Assembly (NCBI GenBank): GCA_050942925.1
Contig: JBMNOF010000036.1
Coordinates: forward strand, 1-18,296
Length of the DNA stretch: 18,296 nt
From: Spyradocola sp050942925
GTDB taxonomy: Bacteria > Bacillota > Clostridia > Christensenellales > UBA1750
Direction: 5' to 3'
Part shown: positions 1 through 9,164 of the stretch, one piece after another
Numbering within the stretch: position 1 is the stretch's first letter
Layout: each line of letters starts with the position of its first letter
Position numbers and translations under genes: made by a program
Notes under the pieces: model-generated
The model's database searches: none
Told to the model about the DNA's origin: nothing
What the model saw: the letters and a program-made list of their open reading frames with translations, nothing else

Positions 1-708
1 GTACTGCGCCATGGGCACAAAGGCGTTGCGGAAGATGTGTGTGAACATGATCCGGTTGCCCGAGACGCCCTTGATCTTGGCCAGCTGGACGTAGTCCTTC
101 GTGCTCTCATCCACCATGTAGCGGCGCAGCCACATGGCGTAATAGGCGATGTTGCCCAGCGACATCGAGAAGACCGGCAGCACCCAGGAGAGCCAGTTCT
201 CCTCGTCAAAGATCAGCGATATGCCCAATAGCTCGGTGCCGTAGAGCTGGATAAACAGGTAATAGACCGCCGCGGGCACGGCCTGGATGAAGACGATGAA
301 GGCCGTACCGATGTGGTCAAAGAGCTTTCCCTTGTACTTGGCCATGAGCGTGCCCATGGGGATGCCGACGACCAGCGCAACCAACAGCGCCAGAGAGCCG
401 AGCTTGATGGAGACCGGAATCTTCGGAGCGAGGATTTCGGTCACGGGCACGTTGTTTCGATAAATTCGGGAAGTGCCAAGGTCGCCGTGGAGAAACAGGT
501 TCTTAAAAAAGTTGAGCACCTGGACCGGCATGGGCTGGTCCATTCCCATCATGGCAAGGCCATTTTGGATCTGCTCATTCGTCATTTTATCAAAGTTTGG
601 GAAATAGCCCTCGATGGGCATTTGGCGCATCAAGACAAAAACGATGGTCAAGATGATGAGCAACGTTATGAATGAGCGGGCCAAACGCTTGCCTAGGTAT
701 TTGAGCAT
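1..708 (-). CDS. Peptide/oligopeptide ABC transporter permease, OppB/DppB-like (partial, C-terminus outside window)
   Basis: This is an inner subunit of a binding-protein-dependent importer that forms half of the membrane channel for peptides or similar solutes. The gene reads from ATG at 708 and remains open to base 1, giving 236 residues; the family is usually a little over 300, so about 70-80 residues are missing beyond the edge. The product starts MLKYLGKRLARS with a first membrane helix at about residues 13-28, then an extracytoplasmic stretch containing the family-typical LFLHGDLGTS (71-80), then further helices at about 102-122, 134-155 and 174-194. The cytoplasmic EAA loop that docks on the ATPase is visible at about 207-233, with KIKGVSGNRI followed by RNAFVP. 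An AGGGGG ribosome binding site lies just upstream. It follows the binding-protein gene by 197 bases in the same direction, so the two are probably one operon with the OppC, D and F partners beyond the left edge. The substrate cannot be told from the permease. Confidence 0.93.
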   Translation of the reverse strand, partial: MLKYLGKRLARSFITLLIILTIVFVLMRQMPIEGYFPNFDKMTNEQIQNGLAMMGMDQPMPVQVLNFFKNLFLHGDLGTSRIYRNNVPVTEILAPKIPVSIKLGSLALLVALVVGIPMGTLMAKYKGKLFDHIGTAFIVFIQAVPAAVYYLFIQLYGTELLGISLIFDEENWLSWVLPVFSMSLGNIAYYAMWLRRYMVDESTKDYVQLAKIKGVSGNRIMFTHIFRNAFVPMAQY

Positions 709-765
709 TGCTTTCTGCCCCCTTGCACATTTAGGGGATGCGCCTTTTCCCGACACGCACCGCCA

Positions 766-849
766 TTTTTTTTGCGCCGTTCCGGCGCAAGGTGAAGCGC
801 TTCAAAAAGCGATGCAAGGAACCCTTGCGCAAGACAAGGGTTCTTTGCA
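766..849 (-). terminator. Intercistronic hairpins between binding protein and permease (partial terminator or mRNA stabiliser)
   Basis: In the 197-base gap, 813-849 forms a stem of nine pairs (819-827 with 835-843) around a 7-base loop. One mismatch is followed by five more pairs (813-817 with 845-849). Read on the minus strand it is followed four bases later by TTTTT (complement of 804-808). A second perfect 8-bp stem (772-779 with 783-790) lies further on but is followed by A residues, so it is not a terminator on that strand. Such structures between binding-protein and permease genes commonly stabilise the upstream message or attenuate the downstream one, so that binding protein exceeds permease. 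Function here is inferred from structure only. Confidence 0.55.
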
Positions 850-905
850 CCGAACTTTTTACGGAAGCGTTCCGCTGTCTGTTTTAGAGGTGATACGGCT
901 TTTTC

Positions 906-2858
906 TTACTCGGCAGATCCGCTGCGAGCGGCTTCCCACGCAGCGCGGTTGGCCTCGTACTCCTCCATGTTGATGAAGTGGTCCTCGACCTTCTGGCCCT
1001 TGTAGCGCAGGGTGGAGATGCCGGACGGGCTGTACTGGCCCTCATAGAGGTTGATGCGGGTCGCCTGGTAGGAAGAGGGAGAAATCGCAAACGGAATGAC
1101 GAACGCGTGCTCGATGAGCATGTCCTCCGCCTCGGCAAAGGCGTTGTAGCGAGCGGTCATGTCCGTGACCTCGTTCTTGGCCGCGGCAACGGCGTCGACA
1201 TAGGCCTTCAGCTGCGTGTAGGTCTCCGGGTAGGCCGCCTGCAGAGCCGGGTCATAGACGACGGCGTCCATGCGGTTGTAAGAGTTGCCGATGCAGATGC
1301 CGGTGTCGGGATCGAGGTTATCGCTGCCGTCCCAGGGATCGGTCCAGGTCTGCGGATCGATGTAGTCCGCGCCCCAGTTGCACTTCATGATGCTGTACTT
1401 GCCATCGCGACGGGTCTCAGCCAGGAAGTTCTCCGAGGGGCCGGCCCACAGCTCGCAGACGATGTAATCGGTGCCCAGCAGGCCTTCGAGCTGCTGCTTG
1501 ATGAGGATGCACTCATTCTCCCAGTCGGTGTCGCCGCTCTTGTAGGAGATGACGACCTTGATGGGGAAGGTCACCTGGCCTTCGAGCTCGGCCATGGCGG
1601 CTTCCTTGTACTCCAGCGCCTTGGCCTCGTCAAAGAAGTACTGGGCGTTGTCCTGGAAGGCCTCGAGCTTCGAGAAGTCGGTGCCGTCGATGGAGCAGAA
1701 GTCCGCAGGCGTGATGGTGTTCTGCAGCAGGGACTCCGGATCGTCCGGCTCCAGGGCGCGGATGGCGTAGACGCGATCCATGGCGCTCATGATGGAGTGA
1801 CGGAAGTTCTCGTTGTTGACGGCCGTGGCCCAATCCTCGGGCGCGTAGCTCTCGTCATAGGTGGGGTTGAAGTTGAAGCAGTAGAAGTAGGACCACATGC
1901 TGTCCGTGCGGGAGCGAGAGAGGTAATCGGCGTTGTTCGCCTTCCAGTCATCCACGATGTCCATCGAGATGTCGGAGTAGTCGATCTCGCCGCGCAGAAC
2001 CATCTGCGGGCCAAGGGTCGCGGCCTCGGCGTTGTAGGTGCGCTCGATGCGGTCGATGTAGACCTGATCGGCATCCCAGTTGTTCTCGTTCTTCACGTAG
2101 AGGTGATGGCCCTGGGGCTCGTACTCGGCCAGGATGTAGGCGCCGCAGTAGTAGAGCTTGTCGTTAGAGGTACCGAAGTCCTTGCCCAGCTCGTCCAGCA
2201 GGGGGCCGTAAGCCGGGAACCAGGGGGTGTAGGTCAGGCCCGACAGGAAGTAGGGCGTGGGCTGCTCCAAGGTGTACTCGACGGTGTAGTCGTCCAGCGC
2301 CTTGACGCCAACCTCTGCAAAGTCCGTGATCTCCTTGTTGTAGAAGGCCTCGGCGTTCTTGATGCAGGCGACCTGGCTGTAGGTCAGGGACTCGTTCTCC
2401 GCGGTCATGACGTACTCCAGCGCGTCGACGAAGTCCTGCGCGGTCAGCTCCGCGATCTCGTTGCCCTGGTAGTCATACCACTTGACGCCCTGGCGCAGGT
2501 GGAAGGTCCAGGTCAGGCCATCCTCGGAATTCTCCCACGTCTCGGCAAGGCCGGGGATGATGTTGCCGTACGAATCGTTCTCAACCAGGGAGTCGATGAC
2601 GTTGGCGGCCACCTGCTGGTCCCACTGCTGGGAGGCGATCAGGTAGTTCAGCGTCGTCACTTCCGAAGAGTACAGGTCGCGGTAAACCATGGGCTCATCC
2701 GAGTCCGTGGGCTCCTCCGTCGCGTCGGAAGGAGCGTCCGCGCCGCCCACTTCGCTCGTTCCCGAGCTGGGAGACTCCGCGGGGTCGGTCGGTGCCGTGC
2801 AGGCCGCGAGCGACAGGGCCATGCACAGGCACAAAACCAGGGCGAGAAGCTTTTTCAT
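906..2858 (-). CDS. Extracellular substrate-binding lipoprotein, family 5 (OppA/DppA-like peptide binding)
   Basis: This lipid-anchored receptor captures peptides or related solutes outside the membrane and hands them to the OppB/C permease. The product is 650 residues, longer than the usual 520-560 for OppA. It opens with a lipoprotein signal (MKKLLAL, hydrophobic core, lipobox LAAC with the acylated Cys at residue 20), then an acidic Ser/Pro/Glu-rich linker to about residue 56. Family-5 landmarks are the GLAETWENSEDGLTWTFHLR type segment, NFRHSIMSAMDR near 347-358 and NWGADYIDP near 491-500. The ATG at 2858 is chosen because TAAGGAGG sits ten bases upstream and the signal peptide begins there; the frame continues to a GTG at 2936 but without a Shine-Dalgarno site. 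A promoter is predicted at 3031-3059, leaving a leader of about 165 bases. The downstream gene is the permease at 1-708. The exact ligand is unknown; peptides are the most likely, but some family-5 proteins bind sugars or nickel. Confidence 0.93.
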   Translation of the reverse strand: MKKLLALVLCLCMALSLAACTAPTDPAESPSSGTSEVGGADAPSDATEEPTDSDEPMVYRDLYSSEVTTLNYLIASQQWDQQVAANVIDSLVENDSYGNIIPGLAETWENSEDGLTWTFHLRQGVKWYDYQGNEIAELTAQDFVDALEYVMTAENESLTYSQVACIKNAEAFYNKEITDFAEVGVKALDDYTVEYTLEQPTPYFLSGLTYTPWFPAYGPLLDELGKDFGTSNDKLYYCGAYILAEYEPQGHHLYVKNENNWDADQVYIDRIERTYNAEAATLGPQMVLRGEIDYSDISMDIVDDWKANNADYLSRSRTDSMWSYFYCFNFNPTYDESYAPEDWATAVNNENFRHSIMSAMDRVYAIRALEPDDPESLLQNTITPADFCSIDGTDFSKLEAFQDNAQYFFDEAKALEYKEAAMAELEGQVTFPIKVVISYKSGDTDWENECILIKQQLEGLLGTDYIVCELWAGPSENFLAETRRDGKYSIMKCNWGADYIDPQTWTDPWDGSDNLDPDTGICIGNSYNRMDAVVYDPALQAAYPETYTQLKAYVDAVAAAKNEVTDMTARYNAFAEAEDMLIEHAFVIPFAISPSSYQATRINLYEGQYSPSGISTLRYKGQKVEDHFINMEEYEANRAAWEAARSGSAE

Positions 2859-3030
2859 CTGGGGTTCCTCCTTACGTATAATTGTTGGATAAACCGAATG
2901 GATTCGGGTACAATCCAAGGAAGCGCGGCCCACCACGGTTCGCTTGCGGGACGAACCGGAAACGGGGACTGCGTCTTTTCAAGGTAGGTTCTTCACAGAA
3001 AATACGTTAGTCGGCTAAGTTACATTGCAT

Positions 3031-3059
3031 ACAATACCACATTCTCCATCGGTTTGCAA
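3031..3059 (-). promoter_or_regulatory. Predicted sigma-A promoter of the binding-protein/permease operon
   Basis: Read on the minus strand, TTGCAA (3059-3054) and TATTGT (3036-3031) are separated by 17 bases. A TG one base before the -10 hexamer gives an extended -10 (TGGTATTGT). Each hexamer matches the consensus at four of six positions. The start point would be near 3024, leaving a leader of about 165 bases before the ATG at 2858. Confidence 0.5.
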
Positions 3060-3060
3060 C

Positions 3061-3072
3061 TGGAAATTTCCA
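3061..3072. promoter_or_regulatory. Perfect 12-bp palindrome abutting the -35 box (candidate operator or activator site)
   Basis: TGGAAATTTCCA is perfectly self-complementary and lies two bases upstream of the predicted -35 hexamer. It is flanked on both sides by TGCAA-related half-sites (TTGCAA at 3054-3059 and TGCAA at about 3077-3081). Position and symmetry suit a dimeric regulator, but no regulator gene is adjacent, so the function is inferred. Confidence 0.35.
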
Positions 3073-3291
3073 TTTGCTGCAATTCTCCCTGATTTTTTCG
3101 TCTGTGGACTCTTTTCCAAAATTCAAAAAGAAACCGAAAAGTTTGTGAAGTTTTTTCGACTTTACACGTCTATTTCTCGTCTTTTCCGCTATTGTTTCTG
3201 TAACAGAACTGTGAAATTGTACAAGGAATTTTGGATTCCTACATTGTCATTCTGGTTCAGGCCGCATTTTTTTTGCAATTTTGCTCCGGGT

Positions 3292-3336
3292 AAAAATGCA
3301 AGACTGCACCCCAATTTTCACATAGGGTGCAGTCTT
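3292..3336 (-). terminator. Rho-independent terminator of the topoisomerase-dipeptidase transcript
   Basis: A perfect 12-bp stem (AAGACTGCACCC at 3300-3311 pairing with 3325-3336) closes a 13-base loop. On the minus strand it is followed after three bases by TTTTT (complement of 3292-3296). It begins 39 bases past the stop codon of the dipeptidase gene, where the end of this transcript is expected. Confidence 0.9.
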
Positions 3337-3375
3337 TTGTGTATAAAATGTGTATTTATACCTTTTTTGCGGGGT

Positions 3376-4094
3376 TTAGCGCAGGTCGCCCTCCGCGCAA
3401 AAGGCGTAGAGCGGCGCGCTGTGCGTGCGGCGGGCCCACGGGCCGTCGCCATAGTCGAAGTGCCACCACTCGTCGCAGTAGTGGGTAAAGCCCGCGGCGC
3501 GCATGGCATGGTGCAGCAGGCGGCGATTCCGTCGGACCTCCTCGTCCATGCCGGGCTTTTCAAAGGCGTCGGCGTAGGCGATGGGCGCGAACTCGTCAAA
3601 GACGGTGCCCATGTTGAGCTCCTCGCCATCCTTGCACAGGGTGAGGTCCACCGCGCCGCCGGACTGATGGGAGGACGGATGGTACCGGTCCAGAACGGGC
3701 TTGGCCACGAACCGCTCGGTCCTCTCCTCCAGCTCCGCCTCGGGCAGACCGGGGTTTTCGGCCTGGACGCGGGCGTAGTAGGCGTCGTAGAGGGCCCTTT
3801 GCACGTGCTGGGGGCGCAGGCTGTCGAAAATGCGGAAGGAATAGTTCTCCGGCAGGAGCTCCAGCGCGCGGCAGAGGCGCTCGTAGACGCCCTGGCGGAC
3901 ATAGCAGTGCGTCAGCGCGCCCGGGATGCCCATGTGCAGATAGCTCGCGGCAAAGGAGATGCGGGGATTGCAGTCCGTGATGTCCACGAGGGGCTCGCCC
4001 CCTTCCGGCGCGGGCGGAAGGCGGTAGGCGGCATCATAGTCGGGGTAGGCGGCGTTGGCCGTGGGGATCGGGGTTTGCATCCAATCTTCGAGGC

Positions 4095-4098
<4 letters not shown>
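3376..4098 (-). CDS. D-alanyl-D-alanine dipeptidase, VanX/DdpX type (peptidase family M15D)
   Basis: This zinc dipeptidase is predicted to cleave D-Ala-D-Ala to D-alanine. The 240-residue length suits the family (VanX is about 200). The signature is complete: the SxHxxGxAxD motif appears as SSHQSGGAVD with zinc ligands His144 and Asp151, and the ExxH motif as EWWH with catalytic Glu210 and zinc ligand His213. Arg95 in FDSLRP matches the transition-state Arg of VanX, and MGTVFDEF (163-170) matches the conserved MGTxFDE. No signal peptide is seen, so it should be cytoplasmic. The ATG overlaps the stop of the upstream topoisomerase A gene as ATGA, with GGAGGA at the end of that gene, so translation is probably coupled. 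No vanH, vanA or vanRS genes lie in the window; a housekeeping or cell-wall recycling role is more likely than glycopeptide resistance. Confidence 0.93.
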
Positions 4099-6526
<2,428 letters not shown>

Positions 6527-6527
<1 letters not shown>

Positions 6528-8482
6528 CAGCCCTTCACCCACCCTTCAAAGGAATCGACCTTATTGAAATTCGCCTGCTGGCTGATATAGAGGCGGCGCG
6601 GCTCGACCTTGTCGCCCATGAGGATGGTGACCATGCGCTCGGCCTGGGCCGCGTCCTCGAGCGTCACCTGCACGAGGGTGCGGTGCGCGGGGTTCATCGT
6701 GGTGTCCCAGAGCTGTTCGGGGTTCATCTCGCCAAGTCCCTTATAGCGCTGGATCGTATAGCCCTTGCCCATGCGCTTGACCGCGGCGGGCAAGGCCTTG
6801 TCGTCGTAGACGTACTCGCTCATCTGGCCCTTTTTGACCAAGTACAGCGGCGGGGTGCCGATGTAGATGTGCCCCTCCTGCACGAGCTCCTTCATGTAGC
6901 GGTAGAAGAAGGTCAGCAGGATCGCGCGGATGTGGGCGCCGTCCTGGTCGGCATCGGCCAGGATGATGATGCGGTGGTATTTGAGGCTGGCGAGCTTGAA
7001 GTCCTCGCCGATGCCGGTGCCAAGGGCCGTGATGAGCGAGCGGAACTCCTCGTTCATCAGCACCTGGTCCAGGCGCTTCTTTTCGGCGTTGAGGGGCTTG
7101 CCGCGCAGGGGCAGGATCGCCTGGAAGCGGCGGTCGCGGCCCTGCTTGGCCGAGCCGCCGGCGGAATCGCCCTCGACGATGAAGAGCTCGTTTTCCTCGG
7201 GGTGGCGGCCCGTGCAGGAGGCGAGCTTGCCGACCAGGGGCGCCGCCTCCAGAGAGGACTTCTGCCGGGCGATGTCCTTGGCCTTTCTGGCGGCCTCGCG
7301 CACGGCGGCGGCGGCGCGGGCCTTTTCCAGGAGCTTTTCGGCCGTTGCGCCATGGGAAAGGTCCTCTAGATACAGCGTGAGCTGGTCGTAGACCAGGCCC
7401 TCGATCAGGGGGCGGACCTCGCTGTTGCCCAGGCGGCCCTTGGTCTGGCCCTCAAACTGGGGGTTCTTGACGTAGCAGACGAGCACCGCGGTCATGCCCT
7501 CGCGGTAGTCCTCGCCGGTGAGGTTTGGGTCCTTCTCCTTGAGGAGGCCCACCCGGCGGGCGTACTCGTTCATGGCGCGGGTATAGGCGGCCTTAAAGCC
7601 GGACTCGTGCGTGCCACCCTCGCCGGTGGGGATGGAGTTGACGTAGGAGAACATGCTCTCGGTATAGCCGTCCGTGAGCTGGAAGGCGCAGCGGAAGAAG
7701 AAATCGTCCTTTCCGCCCTCCAGGTACACCACGTCCTCGTGCAGGGGGTCTTTTTCGGCGTTGAGGTAGCGCACGTAGTCCACGATGCCGCCCTGGTAGC
7801 AGTAGGTGACCTCGCGCTCGTCCTTGGGCAGGCGCTCGTCGGTAAAGACGATGCTCACGCCCTTGTTGAGGTAGGCGAGCTCCCGCAGGCGGCGGTCGAC
7901 CACGTCGTGCTGGAAGGTGATGTCCTCAAACACGCGCTTATCGGGCAGGAAGGTGGTCTTGCTCCCCTTTTTGCGGGTGTTGCCGATTTTGAGCAAGGGG
8001 GTCATGGGCTTTCCGGAAATGATCTTGCCCGTCTGCTCGTCCACGACCGAGGCGAACTCCTGCCGGTAGAGGGAGAAGTCGTGGTAGACCTCGCAGACCA
8101 GCCACTCGGAGAGGGCGTTGACCACGGAGGCGCCCACGCCGTGCAGCCCGCCGGAATAGGCGTAGTTCTTCCCGGAAAACTTGCCGCCCGCGTGGAGCTG
8201 CGTATAGACGACCTCCACGCCGGAGATGCCCAGCTGCGGGTGCTTGTCCACGGGGATGCCGCGGCCGTTGTCCTCGACCGAGGCGCTGCCGTCCTTGTGC
8301 AGGGTCACGCGGACGGTATCGGCATAGCCGTTTGCGGCTTCGTCGATGGAGTTGTCCACGATCTCCCAAAGGAGGTGGTGCAGGCCTCGGGGGCCGGTGG
8401 TCCCGATGTACATGCCCGGGCGCATGCGCACCGCATCCAGGCCCTTGAGGACCTGCAGGTCGCCCGCGTTATATGTGCTCAT
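6527..8482 (-). CDS. parE: DNA topoisomerase IV / gyrase-type subunit B
   Basis: This is the ATPase and TOPRIM subunit of the type IIA topoisomerase completed by the next gene. The 651-residue length is that of Gram-positive GyrB/ParE without the large insert of enterobacterial GyrB. The GHKL ATPase shows catalytic Glu40 and Asn44 in EIVDNSIDEA, DNGRGIP (71-77) and GGLHGVGASV (111-120), and the QTK loop is at 346-348. The TOPRIM domain has EGDSAGG (437-443), PLRGKPLN (458-465) and DADQDGAHI (510-518), with the acidic metal-binding residues present. QRYKGLGEMNPEQLW (578-592) closes the protein. The ATG at 8482 follows GGAGGATGAGGA. A good promoter lies about 90 bases upstream, overlapping the end of the small kinase gene. 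The A-subunit start overlaps its stop (TGATG), so the subunits are made together. ParE is favoured over GyrB because of the adjacent ParC-like partner and the lack of replication-origin genes nearby. Confidence 0.9.
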
Positions 8483-8484
8483 TC

Positions 8485-8570
8485 CTCATCCTCCGATTGT
8501 ACAGATTTTTGCGCGCAGGAAACGGGCGCGCCCCGTTGTTTTCCAGCATCACAGCACAATCTGTGGCTCG
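8485..8570 (-). promoter_or_regulatory. Structured leader of the topoisomerase operon
   Basis: The predicted leader contains a 6-bp hairpin AACGGG/CCCGTT (8521-8526 with 8532-8537, loop CGCGC on the plus strand). A longer-range 7-bp pairing, ACAGATT with AATCTGT (8501-8507 with 8558-8564), encloses that hairpin and ends just upstream of the GGAGGATGAGGA ribosome binding site. Its effect on expression is inferred only; the DNA symmetry could equally be a protein site. Confidence 0.3.
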
Positions 8571-8577
8571 AAGGAAT

Positions 8578-8607
8578 ATTTTACATCAATATACGCCGGA
8601 TTGTCAA
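8578..8607 (-). promoter_or_regulatory. Predicted sigma-A promoter of the topoisomerase-dipeptidase operon
   Basis: On the minus strand a perfect TTGACA (8607-8602) and TAAAAT (8583-8578) are separated by 18 bases, in an AT-rich pocket. The -35 box overlaps the stop codon of the upstream kinase-like gene. Transcription would start near 8571, about 90 bases before the B-subunit ATG. Confidence 0.7.
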
Positions 8608-9101
8608 ACGGTCGGGGGAATTTCTCCGCTGCAGACGAGGTCTACCTCCTCCTGCGCAGGCGGCTCAAAGCGGCTTTCCATCTTTTGGCGCAGGCCCTCG
8701 TCGACAAAATAGGCGCGGGTTTTCCCCGCAAGGACGCGCGCGTTTCGGGCGGCGATGTTGGCGCTGAGGCGTTCGGGCGAGACGTCGAGGAAAAAGAGGC
8801 GGCAGGGAATGCCGCGCACGCGGAAGAAGGCGCGTGTATCCTGCCGGTCTTTGCGGGTCCAAAACCCCCAGTCCAGCACGACGGACACGCCCGCGGCCGC
8901 GATGCGCGCGGCCTGGGTGAGCAGGTAGGCCTTTGCCCGCTCCGTGACCTCGTCGTGCAGATCGCCCAGGCGCTCGGGAAGGAGCGCGAGGGTGAGCTCG
9001 TCCACGGACAGGCAGAGCGCGCCGGTATCCCGGCAGATGCGCGTGGCCAAGGTGGACTTTCCGCTGCAGATTTTTCCGCACAGGAGGAGAACCTCCGCCA
9101 T
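8604..9101 (-). CDS. P-loop kinase-like ATPase (AAA_33-type, function unknown)
   Basis: A 165-residue single-domain nucleotide-binding protein. The Walker A motif is clear at the N-terminus (GKICSGKST, residues 9-17) after a hydrophobic strand. SVDELTLALLPERL and VVLDWGFWTRKDR are typical of the AAA_33/zeta-toxin-like group of small P-loop kinases, and Arg-rich LID-like residues lie around 113-135. These proteins usually phosphorylate a small molecule or a nucleic acid end, but the substrate cannot be read from the sequence. There is no visible partner antitoxin, so a zeta-type toxin is not supported. The ATG at 9101 is preceded by AAGGAGG at a nine-base spacing. It lies 63 bases after the xylulokinase gene with a terminator between, so it probably relies on read-through or an internal promoter. 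Its stop codon overlaps the -35 box of the topoisomerase promoter. Confidence 0.8.
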   Translation of the reverse strand: MAEVLLLCGKICSGKSTLATRICRDTGALCLSVDELTLALLPERLGDLHDEVTERAKAYLLTQAARIAAAGVSVVLDWGFWTRKDRQDTRAFFRVRGIPCRLFFLDVSPERLSANIAARNARVLAGKTRAYFVDEGLRQKMESRFEPPAQEEVDLVCSGEIPPTV

Positions 9102-9121
9102 GGCTGATGCCTCCTTTTTGT

Positions 9122-9158
9122 CAAAGAAGGGCCCTCTGCCCCTGCGGGAAGAGAGCCC
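9122..9158 (-). terminator. Rho-independent terminator after the xylulokinase gene
   Basis: On the minus strand GGGCTCTCT pairs with AGAGGGCCC (9150-9158 with 9129-9137, one T-G wobble). An inner CCC/GGG stem caps it, and TTCTTTGA follows. It starts seven bases past the xylulokinase stop. The U-tract is interrupted by a C, so termination may be incomplete, which would allow the kinase-like gene downstream to be transcribed. Confidence 0.75.
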
Positions 9159-9164
9159 GTTTGT

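Larger units (their letters stand above)
2859..3375. other. AT-rich intergenic regulatory region (517 bases) with no gene
   Basis: No credible coding frame occupies this stretch, which separates the dipeptidase gene from the binding-protein gene, both read leftwards. It holds, from right to left, the dipeptidase terminator, an AT-rich tract at about 3060-3300, a palindrome with a promoter (3031-3072), and a leader of about 165 bases. The leader has a 6-bp hairpin (2937-2957) and a perfect inverted repeat CCGAAT-gg-ATTCGG (2894-2907). Part of that repeat can pair alternatively as GGATT/AATCC (2900-2916). A short inverted repeat TTCTGTnACAGAA is centred near 3203. No known riboswitch class was recognised. 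Confidence 0.7.

Noticed and set aside
772..790. 8-bp hairpin TTGCGCCG/CGGCGCAA as a terminator
   Set aside because: The T-run at 766-773 lies on the plus strand before the stem, so neither strand has stem followed by T residues.
2876..2882. TATAAT/TTATAC as a -10 box close to the binding-protein gene
   Set aside because: Transcription would start inside the ribosome binding site and no -35 box is at the right distance.
2859..2936. N-terminal extension of the binding protein to a GTG at 2936
   Set aside because: There is no Shine-Dalgarno site, and the lipoprotein signal with AAGGAGG upstream starts at 2858.
978..2987. Open frame of 669 codons on the plus strand opposite the binding-protein gene
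   Set aside because: The opposite strand encodes a clear family-5 lipoprotein; this frame has the low-complexity composition of an antisense shadow.
3100..3300. tRNA, small RNA or riboswitch in the AT-rich intergenic tract
   Set aside because: No cloverleaf, conserved riboswitch core or independent promoter-terminator pair could be recognised by eye.
6528..6542. GTG start at 6542 for the topoisomerase A subunit
   Set aside because: It adds only five residues inside the B-subunit gene; the ATG at 6527 in a TGATG junction is the more usual arrangement.
8604..9101. Zeta-type toxin of a toxin-antitoxin pair
   Set aside because: No small antitoxin gene is adjacent, and the AAA_33-like motifs alone do not separate toxins from metabolic kinases.
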